Shown one piece after another: positions 26,927 to 41,900 of a DNA stretch of 64,000 bases; position 1 is the stretch's first letter, and each line of letters opens with the position of its first letter. The notes beneath the pieces are model-generated. The model saw nothing but the letters and a program-made list of their open reading frames with translations, had not been told where the DNA came from and ran no database searches. This DNA comes from Pelecanus crispus (Eukaryota; Chordata; Aves; Pelecaniformes; Pelecanidae), in the NCBI RefSeq assembly GCF_030463565.1, contig NC_134653.1, positions 32,921,150 through 32,985,149 on the forward strand. The letters run 5' to 3'. Position numbers and translations under genes: made by a program.

Positions 26927-29900
26927 CTGAAAATAGCCAACAAATCAATTGTTTCATGAGCACGCAAACAATTTGTTCATTAAAACCTCAGGCTGATGAT
27001 TCCACTATTTAATCTATGCAACAGTCAACAGTGACCATTCCCAACGTCAAGTCTAATCAAGCACAGCTACAAGTTCTGCTTCTCAATAAGAGTTTTCTCT
27101 TCAGAAGTCACTAGAGCCTTTAGGTCACGAAGCAGCAGAAAGAAGTTGCCATTCTGACCCTGAAGGCACATTTTGTTCTTTTGTTACCCGCTAGCACATA
27201 AAATGAGAAGTCAGCTGGTTTTGCTTTTCTAGTCTCACAGAAGTTACACCACCACCAAAGTTTAAACGTGAAAAACCTAGTTTCAACATCTTAGAAAACT
27301 GTAACTGGAGTAGGAGCTGCCATGATATCGCATATCCACAGGAAGTCCACTTAAAAAAAAAAAGGGAGATTGCAGCCTCTGAGGTACCTGCTATGAGGGC
27401 TTCACTAAGAGGTTTAGCCACAAGAAATTACAATAGTCTTGAAGTCATTCTAAACTATTGATTACACATCCTCAAAAACCATGAGAACAAGCATTTTAAG
27501 GGCTTACTATCCTTTGCCAGAAGTGGGGGAAAAAAAGTGGAGCCCTTATGGTTTCAAAGGTAGGTTGGCTGGAACAGGCTGAATATGACTGGTTTGGTCC
27601 TAGTAAATCAAAAGAACTGAGAGAATAAGTGTTCCAAAGCCTGGCTGAAAAAAAGGTCTTCCTTCTTTAACCTGACTCAAAACAGCATTTGTACTACAAA
27701 TACAGATTTCAACAGCTGTACTTCTAACTGCTCCCCAACATACACACTGATCAGCCTTTTCTCTTCTAAGCATCTTTTTGAAGTCTCCTACATGACTCTC
27801 AGCACAGAGTGACTTATAACGTTACAACTTCCTTCTACTCCAAGATGGAAATAAAGGAGCAGACAAGCCACTTACCTACGATCCTCTGCCCATCTTCTGT
27901 TCTCAGACGAACTATTTGCATTTTCACATTTGTACCACTCACAGAGGCTAGAACGCCTTCTACTTTTGTCCAGACGCTCAATACTGAACCACACAAGACA
28001 TAGTAAGTTCGACAGCGGAGTCCCACTTCACAAACTAATCCTAAGCCTGCCTTCTTACAGTTGCCTCTCCTGCAGCAGGAGAGAAAAAAAGTTATCAAAA
28101 GAATTCTGCAAACCAATGTGTCCAATCCAATTAAAACCAAGACTTGAAGTTATTTGACACGTATTCAGAGCTGAGCAAGGGCTGCAAGTACGCAGTAAGG
28201 GGAGGATACTTTATCCACAGCATGCCTCTAATGGTAAAGCTTTGAGAAGCGCTGGCCTATTTAGGACCGGATCTTCAAAATGGACAGACAGCTTTAAGAC
28301 AAAGATTCCACTCGTTTAGATCACCCGAGAACCTGATTTGTCACATATGAAACTGGTATCTGATTGGTGTATTTCAGAAGTTCCAATATTAATCTGAAAC
28401 TTCTGCCAGTTATGCTGTTCCTCAGGAATTAAGACATTAGCTGCTGAGTTCAGACACACTGTTAGAAGAGGTAGCACAAGGACAGCTGTTTCTGACATCT
28501 ATCTCATCTCTACATGAGGTATAAATATTTTTCCTCCCAAATAACATCTGCACTATGCTACCACAATAATAGATCAAGAAACTTAAAGCACAAGCTACTC
28601 CTGAGTCATTATACTTCTACTGGAGTGCAGTTAACATATTAGCATTCATCTAATATATTAGGACTTTTAAGGGCAAGCGCAAAGCTTCACGTTTCCACTC
28701 AAAGGTTGGGTCATTTGACTGGTCATGGGACAATTTTTCTTAAGCAAGAAAAAACCAGAAGATTTCACATGAGTAACAGAAGAACAGACTACTGATAAAC
28801 CAGTTTACATAAACAGTTTAAATTAAAGCATCTACATGCATACAAATACTAACCAATAAGCATGGGTGCAGGTATCCGCAGAAGAATTGTACTGCTCTAA
28901 CCAGTGTGGCAGAGCATCTTCGGAAGGTACCTGGAAAAGTCAAAGTGGGAATAATAATGAAGTAAAACACATCAAGACTTGCATAGAACAAAAGCAATTT
29001 GGTCATTACTATGAGAAAAGAGGGAGCACCAACATTCTCATAGTGAAGAGAGGTACATTAGCCTGAAATTACAGGCTATTCAATGGAAGTGCCATCTCAA
29101 AGGGTGAGCAAAATGCTTGAACATAGCAGAGTGTCAGTAACGAGAATGGCAGAATCTCAGAGCTTTCCCAATCATCAACCCGATTCTCAGGGTTTCCTCA
29201 AGTTTTCACAAATTCAACACTATAAAATTGTTTAAGAGAAGTGTTAGGTATCCTACCAGCCTCTAAACAAAATAATCCATTACAGTATTTAAAACATCAT
29301 CAGCAAACAGCTAGAGCTTCAGAATCGTTGCTTAGAATACATTGTACATAGCTGCTTAAAAGCATGTTTGTACACCTTATGTAGAAGCAAGACTTTTCCT
29401 TGCTCAACCCTAAAAAACTTCATTTTATATTACACCAGATTATTTATATTCAGAAAGCTTTAGACATTGGAATGCAGAAGCCATGTAGACCTGCTTAAAA
29501 AAACCCAAATAGAAGCTCTGCTCTGGAAAAATAAGCCTAGTTCTTTTCCTTGCCAGAATTATACACAAATACGAGAAAAAGAAAGTCCTTGTATTTCTTT
29601 TCAATTTTTTTCCAAGTTTAAAACTAGCATAATTTTAATGGTTACCTTCTTATATTTCTTTTTCAGGTCTGCACATGTTTCTAGTTTGAGTTGTTTCCCA
29701 GTATTTGGTCTGTATACTAAAAAAAGCTTCTTTTTAGGATTCACTTCTTTTACTAGAATAGCCGTTTTCTTGTTATTTCTTATCTGGAAAAGAAAGACAA
29801 ACCAAAAACTTCGTAAGTTTAAACATGCTGACAGTATCTATCTTAAGTGATTCCATATTGTGCTCTTCACAGAGTCATAGTGTATGTGTATGTGCAGTAA

Positions 29901-32900
29901 GACAACCAGTAATAAGGACACCTTTAGAAGACAGTACCATTCATCTACATCAGCCTCACAACTTTTCCTTACAGTGAAAGCATCTGGCTTATTGATGCAC
30001 ATTTAAATAAGAGCTATTAATTTGGGTTCACATTCCTATCAGAAAATATCCTGAGCAGCTAAAAAGGAGTGCTTCATACTCAGCACTGGAAGCAAACGTA
30101 ACATGAATTTTAACATAAGATTGAAAGCATTTTGTGAAACTTAACAGTAATTAAATTTGAACAGTAAATTTTTCAGGAGACAGCATATTTGGTTAGCCCC
30201 CCAAAAAAACTTCTCTGAACATAATCCAAGAGACAAATCTTACCTGTAGTGATAAATAAAATCCATCGTCTGGACCCGTCTGTTCTGCCCAGATCTTAGT
30301 TGCTTCGTCCCAAGACATTCCTCTCTCCACACTGATCTAGAAGACAGCCATACAGGGGTACTTGGGAACAGGCTTTAGAACAGTTACAGACATAAGAACT
30401 AAAGAACCCCAGAACCCAGTGCTGCCCAGTGACAGGCCTGGAACCTCCCCTCACTCAGCATATGCTTAGCTGATTGCCACGTTTTAAAAACTTATTGGCA
30501 AGCAGGTTTTATTAGTTCATACAAAGAAGATACAGAATTAACTTACTGTGTATAGTTCTACATGTCCAGAGGTAGAATATCCGGGAGTTAAAAACTTCTT
30601 AACATCTGCCTTCCTTACTTTCTCATCCCCAGAGCCCAAATCTTAAAAGGAAAGGATAGAGTTATTCTGTTTCTCTCTTCTTACTTAAGTACAAGAGTAC
30701 TCAGAAATTGATGTACTCACCCAAGATGCCCATATCGTATCTTCCATTCTTTTTAGCATTTTGAATAACTGCATTTAATGTGTCAGAAAAGTACTGGAAT
30801 AAAGCATTCTGCTGATGCACTTCCATACCAAGAATTCTATTCAGAAATTTCCCTATATTGTTATAATCTTAAAAAAAGAGTAAGAAATACATGTATTAGG
30901 TCAACAAAGATTAAGTTCAATGACAACAAGCTCTCAATCAGCATTCAAAGAGTCTCAAAAAGACTGCTTAAATCCATTCTTCCAGAAATGAGGAAAACAT
31001 TCTTAAGTTCTCCAGAAGAGTCTCTTTTTAGATAGTTACAACTTCAGTTCTGTTGCTAGGAATCCACTATCATGATCTATGGTATTTCTAGCAACACTCT
31101 AGAGATACACTAAACACGCAAATACCTTTATCAAGCGTTAGTATTCCAGATCTGTCTTCTACGTTTATCAAGCCTACGCCAATCAACCCCTGACGAACAT
31201 CTAGGAAAAAGAAAGAAGTCAAGTCATGGCTGCTTTGCCATCTAAAAATAAACCAATGAAGTAACAGCTTGTTTAGCAATCTTGTTTCAGGAGCTAATTC
31301 CAAAACTTCTAACACCCCTCAAATACATTACTTGCCATTTCTACTTAGCACATCAATAAGCAAGACAGAACTTTGCCTTCTGCCCTTCCAGGAATCACAG
31401 GCAGGGAAAACTACTAATAGCACTATACGTGAGCCCAGGAGAACAAGACACTGCACGAGGTAACGGGAAAATGAAGTTAAAGAACTGCATGTAATACTTT
31501 GGCCAAACAGATACAGAACATGCCTTGAGAGAGTTCACATCTCTTATTTCATACGTGAACTTCCAACATTCAAGCACTGTGCATAGGAATAACACACAGT
31601 GAGAGCCTCTCTGGGCCAGCTGATCGGTCTAAACAGTAACAACATTTTCTAGCTCTAAAATTATCTGCATTTTCTGCATACTGGAGAATGATCAAAAGGT
31701 AGCTATTACATCCAGTGAATTATACTTACCTTTGAAGAAGTCTCCAGGAAAATCAGGAGGAGGTGAGACCATTGGGGAGTCTAAGTTCACAATGGATTTC
31801 ATAACAATCTCTAAAGCATTTCTGCCATACTGTGTAAGAAAGAGAAAGCTGCTCTAACAACGTGATCCAGAGTTTGTGCCTCAGCCCCAAGCACACATGG
31901 TTTAACAAGCAGTCGTAATTCACAATAAAACTTTTTTCTCTCCAATAGTAGAGGGAACTGGTTATTACCTTTTCAGTTATAAACTACACTATATAAAAAG
32001 CCCAGTCTTAATTTCTAATTAGAATTGCCCAATTAATCTTTCAGTTGGGACTGAAAAGACACATACCATTTACTTAAGACTTGGATAGTTAGCAAATGCA
32101 GAAAAGTAATTTACACACATATTTGTGGTTCCACGCGGCTTTGCAAACAGAATTAAGAATGTTTGCTGGCTATCTCAGAAAGTGGCCTTCTATCAGAAAG
32201 TAATACAGTTAGAAGCAAAACACTTCACAGGAGATGAAGAAATCCTTCCTCAACAGGTCATTTGTGGAATAAGCACCACAGCATGAGCTTTCAAATAGAA
32301 ATAGAGCCATCACCTTGTTGTCAAAATTGAATCTGCTCAGGTCACGAGTTTCTGTAGCCCGTCTGTCACCATGGGTAAGTGCTCCCTGTTAAGACACACC
32401 TTTGTAATTAAATTGAATTTTAAGAGAAAGAAATCTAAGTTGTTTTTTTCTCAAATGAAGGATCAGACTTCTTGAAACAATCTTACCAAGCTCTCCAGTC
32501 TTTTTGCAACTATAGATGCAAATCTCTGCTCTCCTGCCAATTCAGAAATCAGGAACACGTACTCTGGAGCAGTCACTTGGTTGGATCTATGAGTTCTTCC
32601 TGAATAATTAAGTAAAAGCACATATGTTAAATAAATTCCACTTACTGAACATTTCTAATAAACTATGAATTGTGAAGAGTAAAGAAAAAAGCTAGAACTT
32701 AATCCTGCTGAAAATTAGTTTCTGCTGCAATACAGGCCAATAGAAGGTAGCACACAAACACTCTAGAGCAGTGGAAACTTTCAGAAAGACACTTGATACA
32801 TGAAAAAATACCCTATGCTACAGTGTAAATTTGTTTACTAGGTTTCTTTCAAAACTTTCAAGACTATTAGCTATGGCTATAGAGAAAGCTGATTCTGTTC

Positions 32901-35900
32901 ACAGGTAAAGGAGATTGGAAGGGTCCTTAAGAGTTTGCTTAGTCAATCTTATTTCCCATGAATTAGCAGTAAATTCAGTTAGTATTACTGAGTATGCTAG
33001 GGGAAGGATACAAAAACGTTATTTACCAAACTGCTGTATTGCTCTGTCTGCGCTCCACGGCAACTCCAGAGTCATGTGAACTCTCCGTCTCTGATTCTTA
33101 GCTCTACGGTCTGCTTGCAATGATATACCAGAGCTGGCAGCCTCCGAGATTATGGCAATGTTCTTTTATTAAGAAAGGAGTTGTTAGTTAGCAATAAATC
33201 CATGATTAAGCTTCAGTTTTCCATTTCTAAACACATTTAATTTTACAATTACTACTAACATATTTGGTCGTCTTATCGCAAGGGTGGTGGTGGGGGAGGA
33301 ACCATACGGTTCTCCTTATCAGTCAGAAATGCTAACAAAATTTTTTGAGTGAAAGGAGTGGTTTTCCCTTTACTTTTCAGCAACACCTTTCTGTGCAAAT
33401 GAAGAATGTTGCAGTCTTGCCATTCCAAAGGGCAGATTTCTCTGATGTTGGCCTGCATTTCAGAAAGAAAAGTGGAGGGACACAGGGAGGCTTGCTCTGG
33501 TAGCAAGCAACACAGAGAAGACAAAAAGTTGCTGCTAATACTGTACAAGGAAGAGGATATGGCCATTCTAGTATCTGAATGCATTTGCCTTGAAAGAATG
33601 TAAACGTTTTGACTGTGCACAAGTCACTTAACAGGAGTATGTGTATTTACCCTCAAGTGTAACAAGAGACCATAGAAGTTCCATGCAACAGCTACGTTTA
33701 CTTGATTTGCCCTCTTGTGGTAGCATGCCCCAAATGAACCACAGGAAATTTCCCCCCCCACCCCTCTTCTTTTGTCAGCTTCAATTCTACCATTATTCCA
33801 GTCAGTATTTTCTTTCAGAGTGTAAAGTGAAGAGCAAAAGCCATCACTCTTCCCAGCATTACTGCTCAACCCTTGTTAAGGTAAACAACCTCCACCTTTT
33901 CCCTTCAGCCCCTCACTGAAAGTTTTTTCTCCCTCTCATACCAAGTCAGTCAGTGGTTTTCCCCATTTCTCAATTTCATTATTTCCTCTTGGAAACAGAG
34001 GTACACAGTAATCTAGATAAAGGATTCACAAAGATGTGGAAGGTTTATCCACCTTTTAAACATACGCTGTTTTACAAGACCAGCTTAAAAGGTGCTAGTT
34101 TTCAGTTTGGCACGTGTGTACACACCTCTTAAGCACAAGCCTCTGTGGCCACCCAAACTACAGCCTGACCTTTAAAGCACGCTGCAGCCACATATTAGAT
34201 AGGACCCCACTGAACATAGTGGCTTGAAAAACAGAACACACAGCAGCGAATAGAAAATGCTTTCTAACTAGTACTTACTTATAGTACCTAAAAAGTCCCT
34301 GTGGGATAACGGTCAAGCCAAAACCTGGACAACTTAGTCAATGTTACTATGGCATCTGGCAAGTTTTTCTAAATTCTGTCTCTTTAAGGACTACCTTATC
34401 TCCATCCATGAACCTCTGCTTTTCCGTGATGTTCAGAATTTCAACAGGCACATCGAGTTCAGATCTTGACTCATAAGATATGCTGCCATCATCATTGCTT
34501 ACAACTCTCCCTTTGCGGCCTGTCATCTTTAAAAATAAAAGGGAATACAAGCTCATTATGGCAATACCAAAATTGTTACGTGACCAAAAGCTTCAAGCAA
34601 TGATGCTATTTATTCATGCACCAACCTTAAAATAGATTCAGTAATTTACTCCAAGTGCAAAACTACATTAGGGAACCTGGATTTTTTTTTTTTTTTTTTT
34701 TTTTTGTTGATGCCATTATCTGCTATGTAGAACACTTATTTAGAGGTAACTCAGTGAATCAAAAGCATAACAAAGCATATCTATGTAGAAATTATGTAGT
34801 ATTACACTACTGTCCGTAAGGGATTTACCAAGAGTACTAAAATAAAGTGACATCTGCGATTGTCACTGATTTTAACAGGATCTTTTAAATCACAATGATG
34901 TTTCTACTTGATAGAGACAGGTAGCTTACTAAAGACATGTTTCTAAAGTTATTGAGAAAGAGATAATATATTCATCAGGCTTTTCACTAATGCAGTTTTA
35001 TTATACAGGTTCTTAAAATCTTCATTGCCTAGGAAGATGAACTAAAGCTGCTTTCTGTTTCATATACACCAGCTTCAAATTGACTACAGCTAGTTAAAGA
35101 AATATACCACTATAAAGGAAAAGAGAAACTAGTATGATTTACCCAACAAGAGACTATCATTCTCAGAAATAACCTGTTTACCCATTCTGAGCTCTTCTCT
35201 GTATTCTAATACAATCTTCAAGTTTCTCTTTAATTCAGAGGCATTCAGCAAGAATAACCTATATACTTATTCCTGTGAGATTACTGTCTAAGACTGATAA
35301 ACAAGTTCTCTTTAATAGATACTTAGGTCACATGCAACCTTGAAGAATGACAACGCTGATTTACTGTGGCCACATAGGTATCATATGGCTGCAGTAGAAA
35401 ACAAACATCAATTTTTTTCTAAATGTGAACATCAGCCTACCTCTGCAACATTTTCAGGGCCACCCAGTTCATCTATAAGCTCATCCAGTGTATTAGGTGG
35501 AAGATCTTCAGCCAGCTTTTCCAGTTTATCAAGCAGTTCTTTTTTCATTTGTTGGGCCCTTTCAACAGCATCCTGACTTGTTACAAAGCTGCTGTTTGTG
35601 TTACTGTTTCCTGAAATTTAAGAGAGACTCTTTCAGACTTAGAATTTCACTGCCTAATTGCTAAGAAAGTGAACAGACGCCAAAGAAACTTATTCGTACC
35701 TGACGTGTTGGTACTAGAGGTGGTGGTACCAACAGTGGAAGTAAAACAGCTAGGCCGTTTTGATCCGAGACCAGAAGCTAGTAAGGCACTTTGAATAGAG
35801 TCTGGGTCTATGCTTTTCTTCTTTTTCTTGTCTTTATTTTTTTTATGCTCTTTTCTAATTAACCAGGGATCTAGAATTAAATAAAGTATTTTCAAAAAGT

Positions 35901-38900
35901 TCAAGCGTTTACTAAAACACCATCCTTTCCTTTGAAAAACTACATTCTCATTACAAAAGGTGACTTACAAAAGTCTGAACTCTGGTGTGTAAAATCTACT
36001 TAAAGAAGATGCAAATCAACATTCTAGTACTAATTCCAGTCTCATTAGAATTAAACTATGTGCTTATCAAACACTCTTATTTTTGGTTCATTGAAATGGT
36101 TAGGAAAGACTTCATGCTTACTATCTGCACGTACAGTTACTTGCTTGATGAAACACTTAAACTGTCTTACCATCTTCATCATCTTCACTGGATTCATCTC
36201 TGAATGGGTTGAAGTCGTCATCATCTCCAGAACTCAAAAATCTGGAGCTCTCATTGTCACTTTCTTCGTTGTCTGAAGCATCAGACTCACTTTCACTCTC
36301 ATCAGAACTGCTACCTGCAAGGCCACCTGTTTTGCGAGCTTTTTTGGCTTCTCTGCTTATTTCTTCACCTAATTCCATCACCACCATGATCCCGGGGGGA
36401 AAAAAAAAAAAAGTTAGTTTAGTCCTTGCAGTCTACTTTTGAGGTTTGTTTTACCACCACTGCATACAAACCAGAAAAACATTCAACTTCTAAAAATAGA
36501 ACTGTTTAAAAGAATCTAATCTAAGTTTTCAGTAAAAGCCCTCTCAACATTTTTTACGATCACCTACTTTTCAGTAAGAATATAATCAGTTTGGGAAGGG
36601 GAGTGGTATTAGGCTTCTCTTTACTGAGCCTCAAGAAAGTGATTACTTGCTTGACTGTATCAGGAAGTGGTCTGACACATGCAAGGCATTTCAGCATACG
36701 GGCCTATACAAGATCAACCCATTTTGAGCAGAGAAGTAACCAGAACTTACAGGTTATATTGTTAAGCAGTTTTAAAATCTATTAATGGAAATTTCTAACA
36801 AGTCTTAGAGACTTGTAATACATGCTCTTTCATGAATGACTGTACTGGTATTTACATTCCCATATTTTTTTCTAGAGTTCACTCCTAGGCAGCTCTAAAA
36901 TTGCCATTTTCACTATGGCATTAGTGTAAGAACTTAAGCATTACCTTTCCGTTTCTTTATTTTGTTCTCCTTGCAAGGGCTGTCTCTGGGTGAATTGTTA
37001 TTACTTTGAGCAGTCAAGTCAATTCCCAACAAGCTAAACAGCTTCTTCCTGTCAGGAGCTGGAAAGTGCTTTTCTATAAGAGACTGGAATACTCCTCTGT
37101 TTAAGAAAAAAAGGGTTCTTCAGTTGAATTTGCATTCATTTAAAGTAGAAACCTGTAACATTTTAACAGCTTGCCCAACTTCTCTGAAGAATTACTCCTT
37201 GTGAATGCTATTACACAAGCACCCTGTATAATTATCACCCATATTACTCTATTTGTCACCTTCTTCAAAGTAGGAGACATTTACTTTACAGCACTGTTAC
37301 TTATAACTTGTTGAATTTAGTTTTGGTATCAAGTGATATTGCTACTGCCACTTTCTTATTGCTCCAAGTTTAGATGACAGATTAACTTAATCTATTAAGA
37401 TCTTCAGCTAGTCTCAGGATTGGGTCTGGCTCGCCTGATAAAAGAGGGAAGTCATGATTGTAGCTTGCTTTGGTATAAATGCAGTGTACGCTTCACAAGT
37501 GTTCCCCTCCTCCCAGTTTGAGAAGAACAGTACCAGCTGTCGCCATCTGAAAACATCATTTCAGAGCACCAGTAAAACTAGGAACTAACCAAGGGTTCAC
37601 TTGAGCAATACTGTCAGATTTTAGGTACAGACAACTTAAGTAAAGAATATTGATACTAAAGGACACCCAACTTTCTGTTCACTGATGCATGTTTTACACA
37701 TGAAAGGACAAATTACTACACACACTAAGCTGGATTAAGGTTAGTTTTGTAAAGGACAGTTCTAACAAACTTCAGTCTTACTTTGCTGTAGAAACAAAGT
37801 CATTCAGTTCACCACCACCTTCCTCCAAAGCTTCTAATGTTCTTGCTTCTCCTGTTGACTGCAGGCCAATAACAACACACTAAAGGACAAATGAATACAA
37901 AGCATTGTCACTAAGATGACTGACTTGTAAGTTTATTTTTGCCTGAATTTCTGCTCATTAAATAGCTTCAATACCATAAAGTACAAAAGCATGCTACTAC
38001 TATGTTTGAAAGTATTTGTGTGTTATAAACACCCCCAACCCAACAAAAAAAATCTAACAGCTTTACATTTAACAAAGATATTTAAAACAGGTCTTGATCA
38101 ACTTACTTTCCCATTCTTGATTTCTTCCCGAGCTAGCTGCACCACCCTCTTCACTTTAGATGCTATGCAAAGGTACTTGAAAAACCTCTGATGAGCTGAC
38201 CAAAACTGACCCCACATAGACTTTTTCATTCGTTGTTCTGCATCGATAAGATCGGCTGCTTGTTGAAACCTCTCTCTAGCACTGACCCACTGAAGAAGAA
38301 AATGTTAATTGCTTTACATGTCACATTTCAAGGCTACACAGGTACATTGTTTAATATCCAAATAAAGACAGAATGGAAGGTTAAAGTTACAGTACTATGG
38401 GACTGCGAGTCAAGGAAACTCATCGTACGTCAACCAAAGCTTCCAAAAAAAGAAAATAGCTATAGCTTAGTAAATTCAGAAGATAATTACTCTCATAATG
38501 AGACACAGATACATTTACATTACTATCAATACAAACATACACAGTATTTTCTAATTATCTAGTTTCTCTGTTAATACAGTCAGGTTAAGAAAGCTAAGGA
38601 GCACTGCCCATAATTAAGTGTATAAAGCAAGATCCCAAGAAGAAGAAAAACCCGCTGCCTTAGTTTCTACAACATTTTGTTATACCAGTTGTTTCCAGAT
38701 TAGGTAAAGTAAGCTTTGGATACAAGTTTAGCGATTCTTTTAAACCACATTCATTAAGTGATGTTTTAAAGTTGATGTTATACACCCAAAGATAAATTGT
38801 AATTATTGTAGCTATACAACATGAATACCGAGTCATGCTTAAGCACCTCTTAAGCAGGTAAAGACCCTGCTCATTTTAATCTATGTCTAAGGTGTAATCA

Positions 38901-41900
38901 TTTTTATCTAATACAGCAGTGGCAATGTACAAGCAGAATGTGCACTCAGGAAAAAGACTCTCAGCTCAGCATATGGACAAAACAATTAACAACATAAAAA
39001 AAGATAACCAGTGGGCGAATAAAAGAAAACATTAAAGGGAACCACAGCTTCAACGCTTTGGATTTGATCTGCCCTGTGATTAAAACTATCACCCTGCACT
39101 GTTTAACTAAAAGCACCACCCTACCATACCGCTTAATGAAGAAGTGCACACAGCCTGCCTAAAAAGTTTTGCAGCTTGTTCTCAACTCAGTTGCCTAAAG
39201 GGGGAGGACTGGAGCACAAAAATACGACCAACAGCTGAACAGCTTTATCTTAGGCAACAATGACCAAGGTCTCTGAAGTACTGCTAAAAGGCAGTGGATC
39301 TGGCAGATACTGGAATACGCACCCAAAACTGCAGCTTTTATGACTCAGAACAAGGATTAACAGCTCTTGCCAAGTCTTAAATGGAGAAATCTTTACACTA
39401 AGATGAGACAAGAAGATACCATTCCATCTCTCAACAGGCAACAGTATTACATGCGATTTCAGCAGCGTTCAAGTTTAAACAGAGTAACTTTCAAGCTCTC
39501 AGAACTCAACACAGAAATTTAAAAAGGCATTCTTACCAGTTTCACAGATTTATTGTACATTTTAACATATTCCTGTGAAAGCAGAACTTCATCGATTTTG
39601 AAAGTTACACCCGAAAAACTCAACTGTCTTGCTATGTACATTCCTCTCAGCTTCATATCCATAGCAACTATTTCCATGGCACCAACACCTCTAAAATAAA
39701 GGAACAAATTAAGTCAGTATTAGAATTTTCAAGAGCAAGGATTTGTTAAAAAAAAAAAAAACAAACCCTCAAGTGCTTTAGAAGAAAATAGCATGCTTAC
39801 AAATGTGAAGGAATATGTTTTCAAAATCATTAGTACTGTTTGGTTAAACACATCCAATCACGGGGTCTTGAAATTTAGCCTTCACATAAAACTATATCCC
39901 TGCCTTGTGAGTATTAAAGTGTATCCCAAGAGGTATAAACATTCAAATAGTTACTTTTCCCCCCAAATGACCTAGCATGCATTAGGAGACAGTACCTTAC
40001 AAACTGTAATTGGATAATGAAGTTGGTCCAAATATAACAAAATCTTGCACTGCAATTTTATAAACTCCACTGAAGATTTAAAATAATGAATACAAACTGT
40101 ATTAAGCTATTCAGATTTATGCCAATATGAAAATAATTAAACTAGTAGGTAACTTAAGTTCTTTTCAACAGCAACACACCTTTAGCAATACCTTGAGAGT
40201 ACAGAAGTCAACTGCAAAGCTAACCTACTCACAAGCTTGGGCCTGTAATTTCATTATTGCTCAATTGATACGTACTCAGTAATGAAGTGGAGACTACACT
40301 TGCAGTCTAGAAAAATCATGCATCATGTAGATGGTATGCAAGAAGATGCATACTAAGCCCTACTGTAGCATCCTAAAGTGTTCAAAATTATTTTTAAGTA
40401 GGCAAAACATAACATATTAAAGATGCTTACCTACCAAAGAATGTAGCAGTTGCATTTTCTACTGACATTTAGGTTTTTTAATAGGTTCCGAAATACCAAG
40501 TACCTTGCAACAGCATACGTAATTTTTCTGAACTGGGTTCTCACGCCAGAAAGCATAAGAACAAGACTTCTTCCTGTTAAACTGCCTAAGCTGAATGCAT
40601 AAACATTAGAGGGCTTCTGCATATAGTGAGAAATGAACTATATTGAGCATACTCAGTACATACAGTGTGTTTTCATGATGAGCAGCAAAATATTTTCATT
40701 CCGTAACACCCACATTGTAAGAGGGCTATTTTCCCAGCAAGCTTCTAAAGCTCTCAGAATTTTCTGTGAGCAAGGGAAAACGTCCCATTTTTTACCACAT
40801 AAGACAGTTGCATTTCTGCTAAATTTAGAAGCTAGAGTCAGAAAAGTTCTTAGTGTGACAGGACAAGTTTGCAGAGGACTACGAGTGAGTGAAGACAAAG
40901 GAACTAGAAACCACAGTCAACCACAACTATATGCATTCTTGCTATAGCTCTTCAAAATATTACCTTCTTTCAACAGCCTGAATAAAATCGCTGAATTCCC
41001 TAAACGGAGTTCCTTCGCCCCATATTCCAAGACGGTTCATATATGCCATATTTCTTGGCTCAGATGCACCTAGGAGAAGAACACACTCTGTACCAGTGCC
41101 AGTAAAAACATACGAGACATTTAATGCAAACCAAGTAGTACATACCTGTGGCACTAGCATAAACAACCCTGGCTTTTGGAAGTTTATTTTGAAGTTCCAA
41201 TACAGCCAGACCTGTTTTTGTTGGTTTTGATGAACCAACAGGACACAGATTCTTAGCTTTATGACACTCATCAAATACAATCTGAACCGTAATTAAGGAA
41301 AAAAAAACTTTGTCCCGCTTATTTTTAGAATGGGGAGCTAAAACAGAAGACGACAAAATCTGCTAATTACAATAGGTGGCAGCAGTAAATTGTAAACTCA
41401 AAAAGACACTAGTCATATTTTTCACTAAAAATCTTAGCAAAAATATTTAGCTATTAAGTATTTTAAGAGCACAATTACCAACACTTGAATTCTTTAAAAT
41501 GCTGTTGATACTAAAAAATTTTTAAGAATTCACTGGAGAAAATTTCAGTGTAAACTTAAGGTTCTTAAACATCGTATTTTAATTTTACATGTTCGTTATA
41601 AAGCAGAAGCTTCACTCTTGTAGAGTTGTGTGGCAACAATATGATGGTAATAGACTCGGCGTGAAGTTTGTAAAACTTCAAGTCTAATGTCAGAGCATGC
41701 ACACAATCGATTACTGTCATGGATAAAGAACAATACCAACAAATAAAAATACAGATAAAGGATACAACTCCATCAAAGTCTTCACCACACCAGTGAAGAA
41801 GCTGCTTTAATCTGGTTTTGTATTTACCACCAGACTGACTTTCACCAATAAGAGAAGAATAGGTAGCAAAGATGACACCTTTCTTCACACTTCCATTATG

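Noticed and set aside
32905-32950. GATTGGAAGGGTCCTTAA, resembling an antisense CR1 3' fragment
   Set aside because: Too short and diverged, and no ATTCTATG terminal repeats nearby.
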